Assembly: GCF_003071065.1 (NCBI RefSeq)
Contig: NZ_QCXX01000006.1
Location: 1 to 64,000 of the forward strand
Direction: 5' to 3'
From: Sphingobacterium athyrii
GTDB lineage: Bacteria > Bacteroidota > Bacteroidia > Sphingobacteriales > Sphingobacteriaceae
DNA: 64,000 nt
Of the stretch, positions 9,300 to 19,096 are shown piece after piece. A program made the translations under genes and the position numbers. Every line of letters begins with the position of its first letter. Position 1 is the first letter of the stretch. A model generated the notes under the pieces. That model saw only the letters and a program-made list of their open reading frames with translations. It was not told the origin of the DNA and did no database searches.

Positions 9300-10076
9300 A
9301 TGCTAAAAACAGTTGTATTTCCGATGATGACATTTCTTTTAGGCCAGACCCTAATGGCACAGGAAATTATATTAGAGCGAAAAGCTCCTGTATCCCAAGT
9401 TTATAAAGAGGCTGTGGAAGCCGAAGATGCATTGCCCATGAACGATTTGAACATTGAATTTGGCTATGTGCTTTATCAGACAGAGATAAATACCGATACC
9501 GATACCGAAAGCGGAGAGCTGGAATTGGAAAACGTACGTGATTATGCCGTGGTCTATATGGACGGCAAGTTACAGGGCACCTTAACTGATAAAGGTAAAA
9601 AATTAGCCATCAAAGCAGATCCGGGCAATCACACACTCCAATTTTATGTAGAGAACATTAGCCGGATCACCTATGGACCAGAAATTACGGATAATTCAAA
9701 AGGGCTGTTTGGCAACGTTACCTTAGATGGAAACAACGTCCAAAACTGGAAAATGATTCCCTTAAATGTACGCAACTATCCAATAAAGGATTTGGTGTTT
9801 GAACAAAACCCAGGCACTGATACACCCGGTTTCTATCAAGGTCAATTCGATTTCAGTCGTCCTCAAAATATGTATCTTAATATGACCGGATGGGGAATGG
9901 GAGAGGTGTGGTTAAATCAAAGATATTTGGGGGCCTATTGGGAAGAAGAAAAACAACAGTCGATATTAATTCCTTCGGAAGATTTAGTACCTGGCAAAAA
10001 TGAGCTAGTGATCTTCGAACTCAAAAACAATCAACAAAAGAAGATAAGTTTGTCCCCAACTCCTATTTTTAAGTAA
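9300..10076 (+). CDS. stand-alone GH35-type C-terminal beta-sandwich protein
   Basis: Protein of 258 aa with a signal peptide (to about residue 20, LMAQ). It resembles only the C-terminal domains of GH35 beta-galactosidases: ENVRDYAVVYMDGKLQG, then GNVTLDGNNVQNWKMIPL, then FYQGQFDFS, GWGMGEVWLNQRYLGAYW and a final strand LVIFELKN. The catalytic GH35 TIM barrel is absent, and the signal peptide leads directly into the tail. It therefore probably binds galactose-containing chains or supports a partner enzyme. It lies 14 bp after the large GH2, so the two are co-transcribed. Domain call fairly secure; function inferred. Confidence 0.75.
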   Translation: MLKTVVFPMMTFLLGQTLMAQEIILERKAPVSQVYKEAVEAEDALPMNDLNIEFGYVLYQTEINTDTDTESGELELENVRDYAVVYMDGKLQGTLTDKGKKLAIKADPGNHTLQFYVENISRITYGPEITDNSKGLFGNVTLDGNNVQNWKMIPLNVRNYPIKDLVFEQNPGTDTPGFYQGQFDFSRPQNMYLNMTGWGMGEVWLNQRYLGAYWEEEKQQSILIPSEDLVPGKNELVIFELKNNQQKKISLSPTPIFK

Positions 10077-10085
10077 ATAGGAGTT
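10058..10085 (+). terminator. hairpin at the end of the GH operon
   Basis: AACTCCTATTT (10058-10068) pairs perfectly with AAATAGGAGTT (10075-10085) over a 6-nt loop. The stem overlaps the stop codon of the preceding gene. No long T run follows, so it could also act in mRNA stability. Confidence 0.6.
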
Positions 10086-10279
10086 AGGATTTTAGAATGT
10101 ATTTGAAAGAGTAAAAAGGAACTTATGGCGAAATTTTGAGACAGCCCTTTGCGTAATTGAAAGAGAATCGTAGCTTAAAGAAATACTTGTCTTAATAAAA
10201 TACAGTTCGGCATTTTGATGGCAGTCCGGCAGGTAGAAATCTTTAATCGAAATTTAAACAGCTTTAGTAGGATTGGTAA

Positions 10280-13200
10280 ATGAAAAAATACAGTTTGATC
10301 ATATGTTTCATTGTTTTTTTTGGACAATCTGTTCTCGGTATTGATCTCTCGAGGTACAGGTTTCACCTGATGCCCGAAACTTCGTATTACGGCGGTATAC
10401 AAAGCATCGCAAAAGACAGTTTAGGGCGTATCTGGTACACCGGCCCCGATGCGCTATTCATGTACGATGGCAACAGCTTTTATCAATTAAACGATATCGT
10501 TTCTGCGATCAAACCGAAGCAGAAAATGGGTTATGGGTCGTTAATTCGGGATAAAGAGGGAAATCTATTTTTAGCTTCGGGCCACGGCTTATTAAAATTT
10601 GATTACGAGCGATTTTCTTTCATTGTCGTGGTCCCAGGAAAAATCCGATCATTATGTGTACATGGCGATGGCCAGCTTTACATGCTTTCAGACAATAGTG
10701 TACTTCGTTATCATCCACAAGATGAAAAAACAGAAAGCTTTTTATTGCCCAAAGACAAGTATTTCCAAAATATATTAAGTACCAAAGACTATGTGTTTTT
10801 AACGGAAGGCGCGATCACATACAAAGTAGAAATGACAAAAAAAAACCTGGTCCGGTTTGCGGATTTTGGCGGTACGGTCAACCAGGTGAACGATGCTGTC
10901 GCATACCGTGGCTCCTATTATTTTTTGACACAGCGGGGCGGGATCCATGTAACAGACTTGACAGGCACCTTAAAACATAAAATTCCCGTAAGCATGGGGG
11001 AAAATTCATCTGTTTTAACCAAAAAGATGTATGTGGACCAAACTGGAGTGATCTGGGTGGCTACACAAGCCGGATTATTTCTTTATGATCCCGTTAATGA
11101 AAGCCGCAGCGCTTTGCAGATGAACCTGAACGATGCTTATTCATTGCCTAATAACTCGATATGGACAATTTATGCAGATCCGGATCAAGGAGCCTGGATA
11201 GGTACCTACGGTGGTAAAATAGCCTATTGCTCACTTTTCGATTCCCGGGTACGCTACTTTAAACCCAGTCCAGGAGGTCTAAATCATCCTATTGTCAGCA
11301 GTTTTCAGGAAGATCATCTGGGAAATATATGGATCGGCACCGAGGGGGGGAGCCTGAATTACTGGAACAGAAAAAAAGATCAGTTTATTCGTCCTGAACA
11401 ATCGCAGGGTAGTTCATCAACTCCCCAAATGATCAAACGCCTGAAATTTGACGGTACGAGCAAAAGCCTGTTGATTTCTGCCTATAATGGTGGTATCGGC
11501 GGTTATGATGTGGACAATCAACGTTTCAGCAGTTTTAATTTCCATTCGCCGGAAAGCCAGCAACCGTTAACCGTTTATGATTTTGTAAACGATAAAGAAG
11601 GCACCTGGTGGATGACAGATCCCGATAAGTCATTTTTATACCGAAAAAAGCGGCTAGGCAATATAGAAATGGTAAACGTCATCGACGCTAAGGGCAAAAA
11701 ATTGAATCTGGAAGTCGAAGCAATATATGTGAATAACCAAAATCAGCTCTGTTTAATTAGCCATCAAGGTTTTTTTGTTGTAGATACCTACACGTTAAAG
11801 GTGTTAAAACACTACCTGGTCAAAGATGCCTCCTATTCTGCAAATTACCTGTGCAGTTATACACTCACCTCAAATGGCGAAGTCTGGTTGGGAACATTGG
11901 GCAGAGGTGTAAATGTGCTCAAAAAAGATGGAACATACATCAATTATAGTGCAGGTAGCGGATTTCCTGTGAAAATGGTATTTGGCCTATTAGAAGATAA
12001 CACCACGAAAAATGTCTGGTTAAGTACTAGTGATGGTCTTTATTGTTTCGATCGGAAATCCAGGAAATTTGAAAAAGCTAGGTTTTACCAAGAAAATAAG
12101 ATTGGTTCATTTTATATTCATGCCGCTTACAAGACTTCTAGGGGTGAAATGCTGTTTGGTGGCACCAATGGATTTTTGCTTTTCGATCCCGCATACCTCA
12201 ATAAAAATCTGCAAAAACCGAAGGTATTTTTTACAGGATTTTTGGTCAACAACAAATTAGTGAAAGCAGATGACGGCTCGTCAATTTTGAAGAAAGATAT
12301 TGGTAGCCTTTCCAATCAAAAAGAAGACAAGATAAGGCTCTCAAGTAGCCAGCCTAATGTCGAGATCAAGTTTTCGGCAAATAGCTATCTATCCGCAGAT
12401 AAGAATCAGTTTGCTTACCGGATGTTGGGACTTGGCGAAGAATGGCAAATTAGTCATGCAGGTCAGAAATCCGTACAGTTTCTCAATCTTCCGGGCGGAG
12501 ATTATACCTTCGAAATCAAGGCTTCCAACAATGATGGACAGTGGGGCGATCAAATATCGCGATTATACATCCATGTCGATCCGCCATTTTTCTTGTCCTG
12601 GTGGGCCTATTGTTTCTATGCAGCACTTGTTTTTGCCCTGCTCTTTTTCATTATGCGGTATTACAGCAATAAAAAAGTGTTTAAGGAGCGTTTGGCACTC
12701 GAGCGTTTAAAAGAGCAGAATATGCAAGAGCTGAACCAAGCACGTACTGACTTTTTTACCAATATCTCACATGATTTAAAAACACCGCTAACCCTGGTAT
12801 TACAGCCGCTTAAGCAACTCAAAGAAACAATTGCGGCCAATGACACTGCTTTGGTTTATATGGATTTAATAGAGCGGAATGTCTCCAGAATACAACGCAT
12901 GATTAGCCAATTGCTGCGTTTTCGCGAAATCGAAAGCCAAAAAATTACACTCAATCCGCAAATTGGCGATTTTATCAATTTTGTAAAAGATATATTTGGC
13001 CTATTTGAGCTCTATGCCAATAAAAAAGGCGTTGAAACCAATATTTCTGCACATAAGGACAGTTTACATGTTGCTTTTGATTATGATATTATCGAGAAAA
13101 TATTGACTAATCTTTTCTCCAATGCCCTAAAGTATACACCTGACAATGGGTATGTGGGCGTACGTATCTATAGTGCTACAGCAGAAGAAAAAGAACGGTT

Positions 13201-14344
13201 TTCGGTGCTAAACCCAGAGGAGACAGAATATATCTCCATCGAAGTTTTAAATACAGGCGATTGTTTTTCCGAAGAACAGATTGCAACGTTGTATACCTCT
13301 TTCAACCGGCTGTCGTCGCATAAGCCAACTTTTGAAGAAAGTTCAGGACTAGGGCTTGCCATTGTAAAAGAACTGGTAGATGTGCTTGAGGGCAAAATAT
13401 GGATGGTCAATAAAACCGATAAAATTTCATTTACCATTTCCTTACCTTTAAGAAAACAGGCCGGTTCAGGCGATATGCAGTCTAACGTGTATGATTATAC
13501 CGTTTCTGAAATCGACGAGATTATCACGCAGGATACAGCAATGCCTGAAAGCGGATCTATCCCTATCAAAAAAACAGATAATATCTTGCTCATTGAAGAT
13601 GATCAACAACTTCGTGTCTATCTGGAGCAGCGCCTGGCCGAAAAATATAATGTATATACGGCAAGTGACGGAGAAGAAGGCTTAACAAAAGCTGAAAAAA
13701 TATATCCGCAACTCATTATTACCGATCTGATCATGCCAAATCGCAGTGGTTTGGAAGTCTGCCGTAACCTTAGACAAAATTTTAAGACGAGCCATATTCC
13801 TATTATCATGATTTCGGGTACCGGAGATGATAATCAGAATAAAATAAAAGCATTGGAATATGGGGCCAATGTGTTTATTGATAAACCCTTTCATGTCGAC
13901 TATCTCTTGCAACAAACAGAAACCATTTTAAGAAATCAGCAGGAACTTAAAGAAAAATACAGTAAACATATTCAGGTAGATCCCTCCAATGTTACCGTCA
14001 CCTCCATGGACGAGGAGCTACTGATTAAGGCCATTCAGGTCATTGAAGAAAACATTGACAATGCCAGTTATTCCGTAGAAGATTTTGTGGCTGATATGAA
14101 TGTGGGCAGAACCATTCTCTATCAAAAAATACATGATATTGTGGGGATGTCGATCAAAGAATTTATTTTGAATATGCGCCTGAAGAGAAGTGCTTATCTG
14201 TTGGAGAAATCGGATTTGACGGTAGCGGAGGTTGCTTACCAGACCGGGTTTAACAACGCCAAATATTTTAGTGTCTGTTTCAAAAAGCAGTTTGATCTAA
14301 GCCCTTCAGAGTTTAAGAAGAAGGTTTTGAGTGGAAAGAAATAA
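10280..14344 (+). CDS. hybrid two-component system regulator (HTCS)
   Basis: One 1354-aa protein with the full HTCS layout: signal peptide (1-20), two seven-bladed Reg_prop propellers (about 25-690; repeats such as GRIWYTGPDALFMYDG and GNIWIGTEGGSLNYWN), Y_Y_Y domain (about 700-770, DYTFEIKASNNDGQWG), a membrane helix (about 775-795), HisKA with phospho-acceptor His831 in NISHDLKTPL, HATPase with N-box NALKYTP and GLGLAIVKEL, receiver with acidic pair near residue 1106 and phospho-acceptor Asp1149 in IITDLIMP, and an AraC-type helix-turn-helix (about 1258-1350). It senses a breakdown product in the periplasm and activates the PUL. It sits between the GH operon and the sus operon, which share candidate operators. 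Confidence 0.96.
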   Translation: MKKYSLIICFIVFFGQSVLGIDLSRYRFHLMPETSYYGGIQSIAKDSLGRIWYTGPDALFMYDGNSFYQLNDIVSAIKPKQKMGYGSLIRDKEGNLFLASGHGLLKFDYERFSFIVVVPGKIRSLCVHGDGQLYMLSDNSVLRYHPQDEKTESFLLPKDKYFQNILSTKDYVFLTEGAITYKVEMTKKNLVRFADFGGTVNQVNDAVAYRGSYYFLTQRGGIHVTDLTGTLKHKIPVSMGENSSVLTKKMYVDQTGVIWVATQAGLFLYDPVNESRSALQMNLNDAYSLPNNSIWTIYADPDQGAWIGTYGGKIAYCSLFDSRVRYFKPSPGGLNHPIVSSFQEDHLGNIWIGTEGGSLNYWNRKKDQFIRPEQSQGSSSTPQMIKRLKFDGTSKSLLISAYNGGIGGYDVDNQRFSSFNFHSPESQQPLTVYDFVNDKEGTWWMTDPDKSFLYRKKRLGNIEMVNVIDAKGKKLNLEVEAIYVNNQNQLCLISHQGFFVVDTYTLKVLKHYLVKDASYSANYLCSYTLTSNGEVWLGTLGRGVNVLKKDGTYINYSAGSGFPVKMVFGLLEDNTTKNVWLSTSDGLYCFDRKSRKFEKARFYQENKIGSFYIHAAYKTSRGEMLFGGTNGFLLFDPAYLNKNLQKPKVFFTGFLVNNKLVKADDGSSILKKDIGSLSNQKEDKIRLSSSQPNVEIKFSANSYLSADKNQFAYRMLGLGEEWQISHAGQKSVQFLNLPGGDYTFEIKASNNDGQWGDQISRLYIHVDPPFFLSWWAYCFYAALVFALLFFIMRYYSNKKVFKERLALERLKEQNMQELNQARTDFFTNISHDLKTPLTLVLQPLKQLKETIAANDTALVYMDLIERNVSRIQRMISQLLRFREIESQKITLNPQIGDFINFVKDIFGLFELYANKKGVETNISAHKDSLHVAFDYDIIEKILTNLFSNALKYTPDNGYVGVRIYSATAEEKERFSVLNPEETEYISIEVLNTGDCFSEEQIATLYTSFNRLSSHKPTFEESSGLGLAIVKELVDVLEGKIWMVNKTDKISFTISLPLRKQAGSGDMQSNVYDYTVSEIDEIITQDTAMPESGSIPIKKTDNILLIEDDQQLRVYLEQRLAEKYNVYTASDGEEGLTKAEKIYPQLIITDLIMPNRSGLEVCRNLRQNFKTSHIPIIMISGTGDDNQNKIKALEYGANVFIDKPFHVDYLLQQTETILRNQQELKEKYSKHIQVDPSNVTVTSMDEELLIKAIQVIEENIDNASYSVEDFVADMNVGRTILYQKIHDIVGMSIKEFILNMRLKRSAYLLEKSDLTVAEVAYQTGFNNAKYFSVCFKKQFDLSPSEFKKKVLSGKK

Positions 14345-14419
14345 AAAAGACATCCAAAATAAAACGATAATGCCTTTCAGACTAGCGAAAGACAATCCTA
14401 TATTATTGAAATCCTAACG

Positions 14420-15640
14420 ATGATGAAAATGACAATTTTAAAAAAAGCGCTTTTGCTCACCTATTTAATTTGCTTGTGCAATGTAATTTATCTGGCAGCA
14501 GCTGTTACCCCAACGGTAGAGGAAACTTATATTAGTCCGAATAACTATAAAACGGGTACACAATCAGAGCGGATACAAAAAGCCATAAATGAAGCAAAAA
14601 ATACGACTGGAAAAGTAGTGATCCCTAAATATGATGCGGTAGCGAAAAAAAGTATCTGGCTCATTGATCAGGCCATTTTGCTTCCTAGTGATTTTGAACT
14701 CGAATTGAACAACTGTACCATTAAGTTATCGGATAAATGCCGAGATAATTTTATCCGTTCGGCAAATACCGGACTGGCAATCAAAGACATCGTGCCCTCA
14801 AAGAATATCCGGATTATTGGAAAAGGAAATGTCCTTTTAGAAGGAGCTGATCATCCTAGGGCTACCGGTGACCATAATAAAACCTTGTCCCTCAACCCCA
14901 GCGGATTTGGACAATCCTACGGTACTGATGCTGGCAAAGCCGGGGAGAACCAAAAAGGCGGATGGCGAAACCACGCCATCATATTGGCGCATACCGATGT
15001 ATTTGAGGTGAGCGGCATTACATTAAAAGATTATCATGGGCATGGACTGGTATTGGAACGCTGTACAAACGGTAAGGTAAGCGATATGACTTTTAACGTG
15101 AGGCAGGCCGTCACTGTTGATGGAGCAGACAAACAGATCTTGAACCAGGACGGTATGGGCATACGTTTTGGCTGTAAAAATATTCTTATTGCGAATTGCA
15201 GAGGTAAAAGCGGTGACGACTTTATTAATATCGGGTTGACAGATACTGGTGTGGGAGCAGGCGAAGAAAATGTCAATGTGGTCAGTGGATCGATCTATAG
15301 GGGCCAAATCGACAATATTTCGACTATTTATCTTCAGAACTGGCAGGACTTCTATTCCATTTCACACCGATCCATACGGATTATGCCCGTGGGTAAACTT
15401 CGGATAAGCAATGTTTTTATCGAGAATATGGTCATCAGTCCTTTAGCGAAACACGGTTTGGTTGTCGAATATGCCGAACATGTGAAGGGCCTATTCGTAC
15501 GAAATCTAATCAGCCATCAGCCTATAAAAGCCAAAGGTATCTCGCAGGCTAGTTTCAGGGATATTATTTATGAAGGCAAGAATGAAGCGATCGATGTACA
15601 ACAAAGTGAAACAGTTGTCCTTGATCATGTAATGAGATAA
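14420..15640 (+). CDS. GH28-like right-handed beta-helix protein
   Basis: Protein of 406 aa with a signal peptide (hydrophobic 10-28). QSERIQKAINEAK near the N-terminus, successive short strands and turns, YHGHGLVLERC, NQDGMGIRFGC and CRGKSGDDFINIG resemble the polygalacturonase (GH28) fold, in which NxDG and GDD supply catalytic Asps. Some family details differ (DDF rather than DDC), so pectin hydrolase activity is likely but not certain; a polysaccharide lyase or epimerase-like helix is the alternative. It follows the HTCS by 75 bp, on the same strand and within the same locus. Confidence 0.7.
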   Translation: MMKMTILKKALLLTYLICLCNVIYLAAAVTPTVEETYISPNNYKTGTQSERIQKAINEAKNTTGKVVIPKYDAVAKKSIWLIDQAILLPSDFELELNNCTIKLSDKCRDNFIRSANTGLAIKDIVPSKNIRIIGKGNVLLEGADHPRATGDHNKTLSLNPSGFGQSYGTDAGKAGENQKGGWRNHAIILAHTDVFEVSGITLKDYHGHGLVLERCTNGKVSDMTFNVRQAVTVDGADKQILNQDGMGIRFGCKNILIANCRGKSGDDFINIGLTDTGVGAGEENVNVVSGSIYRGQIDNISTIYLQNWQDFYSISHRSIRIMPVGKLRISNVFIENMVISPLAKHGLVVEYAEHVKGLFVRNLISHQPIKAKGISQASFRDIIYEGKNEAIDVQQSETVVLDHVMR

Positions 15641-15701
15641 AAAAATAATTATAAATCGCTCTATATCCCTATTTTAGCGCGAAAAACACCTGTTTTTGCT
15701 A

Positions 15702-15740
15702 TTTGTACAAAATCAAACCATTTTCGTACAAAAACGAACC
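15702..15740 (+). promoter_or_regulatory. candidate HTCS operator upstream of susC
   Basis: TTTGTACAAAATCAAACC (15702) and TTCGTACAAAAACGAACC (15723) are direct repeats spaced exactly 21 bp. The first matches the site at 2586 upstream of the GH operon. Their placement upstream of both PUL transcription units points to the HTCS as the binder. Confidence 0.55.
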
Positions 15741-15795
15741 CTATGAATTGGTTATGATGATAGTTTTGTCTTAACCAATTTTAAAAAGGCAAAAT

Positions 15796-15903
15796 ATGTG
15801 TATGAAAATTCCTCCTGACCACGTGATTAAGCTCACGAAGGGTAACCCCAACTTTACAAAAAACATGAGCAAGGCGCAACAGAAGTTTATGCTTCGCCAA
15901 TGA
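15796..15903 (+). other. short open frame in the susC leader (35 codons)
   Basis: ATG at 15796 and a second in-frame ATG at 15802 open a 35-aa frame that ends before susC, with many Lys/Gln/Asn residues and no recognisable domain. The 450-bp region between 15641 and 16088 otherwise holds the operator repeats and an A/T-rich leader. This could be a leader peptide or chance. Confidence 0.2.
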
Positions 15904-16088
15904 GTCCGAAAACGAAATTTTTCGATCAGCATCGCGCATGCATTTGCAGCAATGAAATGTTATTTATCACAAGAAGTTAAATTAAAAATCCAAGCCTATT
16001 GAAGCAGACCTATTTTTAAACTCATAGTCTTTACGAGAAAGGGAACGTAAAGAACGCAAGTAAATTTTAAACTAACCAATATAAATCA

Positions 16089-19085
16089 ATGATACAAAAG
16101 ATACATATCTGGCTCAGGAGCTGGGTAATGAGTGCCACCCTATTATCGGTGGCGTCCAATTACGCTTATTCGCAAGCAACAGATCAAATGCAAGTCAAAG
16201 GTCTGGTGACCAATGATGCAGGAGAAGGACTTAAGGGTGTTTCCGTCATGATTAAAGGTGCGAAAAACGGGGTGCAAACAGATGCAAATGGTCATTATAC
16301 CATCCGGGCGGCATCCACCGCTACGCTACTATTTACTTATACCGGTTTCAATAGCCAAGAAATAAAGGTCAATCCATCTGGAGTCATCAATGTGAAGATG
16401 TCCGGAAACAATGTCCTGGACCAGGTCGTGGTCGTAGGTTACGGTACCGCCAAGAAAAAGGATTTAACAGGTGGTTTGGCCGTAGTGGGAAAAGAGCAGC
16501 TCATCATGGTATCTACCTCCAATCTGATGGATCGTTTGGTGGGACAAGTGGCCGGTTTCTCCATTACTACCGGAGAGGCCGCGCCAGGAGCATCGCAAAC
16601 CTTGCTGATACGCGGTGAAAATTCTATCTCGGCAAATAATAGTCCACTGATTATCTTGGATGGTATTCCGTATAGCGGTTCACTGGCAGATATAGATCCT
16701 AACAACGTGGAGAACCTTTCTATATTAAAAGATGCCTCCGCGGCCGCTATTTACGGTTCGCGTGCGGCCAATGGGGTTATTCTGATACAAACCAAAAGGG
16801 GGGCATTGGGTAGAGCGCAGGTAAATTACAAAGGTTTGATCGGTATGGCCGAGCCCATGCAACGCATCAATGTCATGGGCCCAAATGAATACATCCGCTT
16901 TCAACAAGATATTGCCCGTATCAGGCAGGGATACACCGGTGCTTTGTTGGATCCTATTGCAGGCGATATTATTAGCGTAACGGAGCGTGGCAATTATGCG
17001 AAAGGTATTACTAACAATTGGCAGGATTACGTCTTTCGAAAAGCCATGACCATGGATCATCAGCTGAGCATTTCCGGTGGTACCGAAAATACAAAGTATA
17101 TGGCTGCTCTGGCAGCTTTAGACCAAGAAGGTGTGGTGTACAATTCCAAGTTGTCACGTTTAAATATAACCACAAATGTTGATCAGACTTTTAATAAGTG
17201 GTTAACGACTGGTGTTGGCCTGCAATATACCCGAAAAAGCGACGGTGGTATTACGCCCAATTTGGAACATGCTATAAAACAAAGTCCTTATGGCAGCTAT
17301 AAAGACGAATCGGGAAAGTATGTGCCCGAGCCCATGGAGTATTCATTGATTGTCAATCCGATGCGCAACGTCAATGCCATTCAGGATAGGTATAATAACA
17401 ACTTCTTTCTTTCTGGCTACGCCAACATTTTGCTGCCTGTGGAAGGGCTCTCCTTACGATCAAATTTTGGTTATAATTACCGGAACGGATTTACAGGAAC
17501 CTATTACGGACGCAACACCTTTGAAGGCAGGGATCAAGGTACACAGGCCGGAGGGAGTGCTTCCATCAACAATTCCAATTATAACGATTATACCTGGGAG
17601 AACCTGCTCAAATATGAGCGGCAGATCGGCGATCATCGTTTTGATGTGACGGGTTTATTCAGTATGCAAAAAACAAAAAGCTGGTCAACAGCCCAGAGCG
17701 GAGCAGGTTTTGTAACCGATGATACCGAATACTTTATGATCGGTTCGGCCCGCCGGCTTGTTTCCAACAGCGCTTCCTTATCCGAATCCGCAATGTTATC
17801 CTATATGGGCCGAATAAATTATGCTTATAAAGGCAAGTATCTATTGACCTTAACCGGGCGTACGGATGGAGCTTCCGTATTTGGTATAAACAATAAATTC
17901 GCATTTTTCCCAGTTGCCGCAGCGGCATGGCAAATCGGAGAAGAGCGTTTTCTGAAAGATAACGCCAAATGGCTGGACATGCTTAAAATTCGTCTTTCTT
18001 ACGGCGCCAATGGTAACCAAGCGATTACACCCTACCGCACATTAGACCGTCTTTATTCAAATGTAAAATACATTTGGGGTGACGATGGAACGGCCGTTAC
18101 AACAGCCTATTTGGCGGGAGATGGCGTGGGTAACCCTAATTTGAAATGGGAGACTACCTATTCGACCAACCTTGGTCTAGATTTTCAATTGTTTAAAAAC
18201 AGGTTGAGCGGTACCGTCGATGCCTATCTTTCCAAAACAAGAGATTTGCTCATGACCCGTACCGTACCAATCATGAATGGGTATAACCGAATTTGGGACA
18301 ATATTGGTGCGACCCAAAATAAAGGGATTGAGGTCACCTTAAACTCAGCGAACGTTAAAGGAGAAAATTTTCAATGGAATACGACTGCTGTGTTTTCCTT
18401 AAACCGAGACAAAATTGTCGAGTTGAGGGGGGATGGTATCGATGATATTGCCAACAACTGGTTTATTGGTCAACCATTAAGAGTATTCTACGATTATAAA
18501 ATGATCGGTGTATGGCAAAATGGAGAAACCATTACTGTTGATGGGGTAGCGCCCGGAGCTGCCAAGCTGTACGATCGCGATGGTAACGGCAAGATAGAAG
18601 CGAGTGATCGAGTGGTCATCGGATCTAAAAATCCACGTTATACAGCTTCTTTAGCCAACCGGTTTTCTTACAAAAATTTTTATGCATCCGCGTTGGTTAC
18701 AGGTGTTTTTGATGTATGGCGCGATGATCACATGGCCAATCTAGGGGCCTGGACTTTCGGAATTACCAACTATGTACACGATGCCAATTATTGGACGCCC
18801 GAGAATCCCAATGCGACGATCGTTTCGCCGGGCTATCTCAATCCATTGGGACACGGCTATTATAAAAAGGTGAGCTACGTACAGGTAAAGAACATCACCT
18901 TTGGCTATAAGTTGCCACACAAAATTGCTAAAAAGGTAGGTGTAAATGGTATTGATGTAAACGTCAGCGTCAACAATCTCAATACTATTTCTAATATCAG
19001 GGAGGTACTCAATTACGACAACACCTGGATGGCCTCTTATCCAACGGCACGATCGTATATGTTTGGCTTAAATGTAAACTTCTAA
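16089..19085 (+). CDS. susC-like: SusC/RagA-type TonB-dependent outer membrane transporter
   Basis: Protein of 998 aa. Signal peptide, carboxypeptidase-regulatory-like domain (about 34-100: VKGLVTNDAGEGLKGVSVMI), TonB box region VVVVGYGTAKKKDLTG, plug domain with TLLIRGENSISANNSPLI and LKDASAAAIYGSRAANG, the hallmark of SusC proteins, and a 22-strand barrel ending in aromatic F (GLNVNF). It imports oligosaccharides captured with the SusD-like lipoprotein encoded 11 bp downstream. First gene of the sus operon; controlled by the operator pair at 15702. Confidence 0.96.
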   Translation: MIQKIHIWLRSWVMSATLLSVASNYAYSQATDQMQVKGLVTNDAGEGLKGVSVMIKGAKNGVQTDANGHYTIRAASTATLLFTYTGFNSQEIKVNPSGVINVKMSGNNVLDQVVVVGYGTAKKKDLTGGLAVVGKEQLIMVSTSNLMDRLVGQVAGFSITTGEAAPGASQTLLIRGENSISANNSPLIILDGIPYSGSLADIDPNNVENLSILKDASAAAIYGSRAANGVILIQTKRGALGRAQVNYKGLIGMAEPMQRINVMGPNEYIRFQQDIARIRQGYTGALLDPIAGDIISVTERGNYAKGITNNWQDYVFRKAMTMDHQLSISGGTENTKYMAALAALDQEGVVYNSKLSRLNITTNVDQTFNKWLTTGVGLQYTRKSDGGITPNLEHAIKQSPYGSYKDESGKYVPEPMEYSLIVNPMRNVNAIQDRYNNNFFLSGYANILLPVEGLSLRSNFGYNYRNGFTGTYYGRNTFEGRDQGTQAGGSASINNSNYNDYTWENLLKYERQIGDHRFDVTGLFSMQKTKSWSTAQSGAGFVTDDTEYFMIGSARRLVSNSASLSESAMLSYMGRINYAYKGKYLLTLTGRTDGASVFGINNKFAFFPVAAAAWQIGEERFLKDNAKWLDMLKIRLSYGANGNQAITPYRTLDRLYSNVKYIWGDDGTAVTTAYLAGDGVGNPNLKWETTYSTNLGLDFQLFKNRLSGTVDAYLSKTRDLLMTRTVPIMNGYNRIWDNIGATQNKGIEVTLNSANVKGENFQWNTTAVFSLNRDKIVELRGDGIDDIANNWFIGQPLRVFYDYKMIGVWQNGETITVDGVAPGAAKLYDRDGNGKIEASDRVVIGSKNPRYTASLANRFSYKNFYASALVTGVFDVWRDDHMANLGAWTFGITNYVHDANYWTPENPNATIVSPGYLNPLGHGYYKKVSYVQVKNITFGYKLPHKIAKKVGVNGIDVNVSVNNLNTISNIREVLNYDNTWMASYPTARSYMFGLNVNF

Positions 19086-19096
19086 TCGAATAGGAC

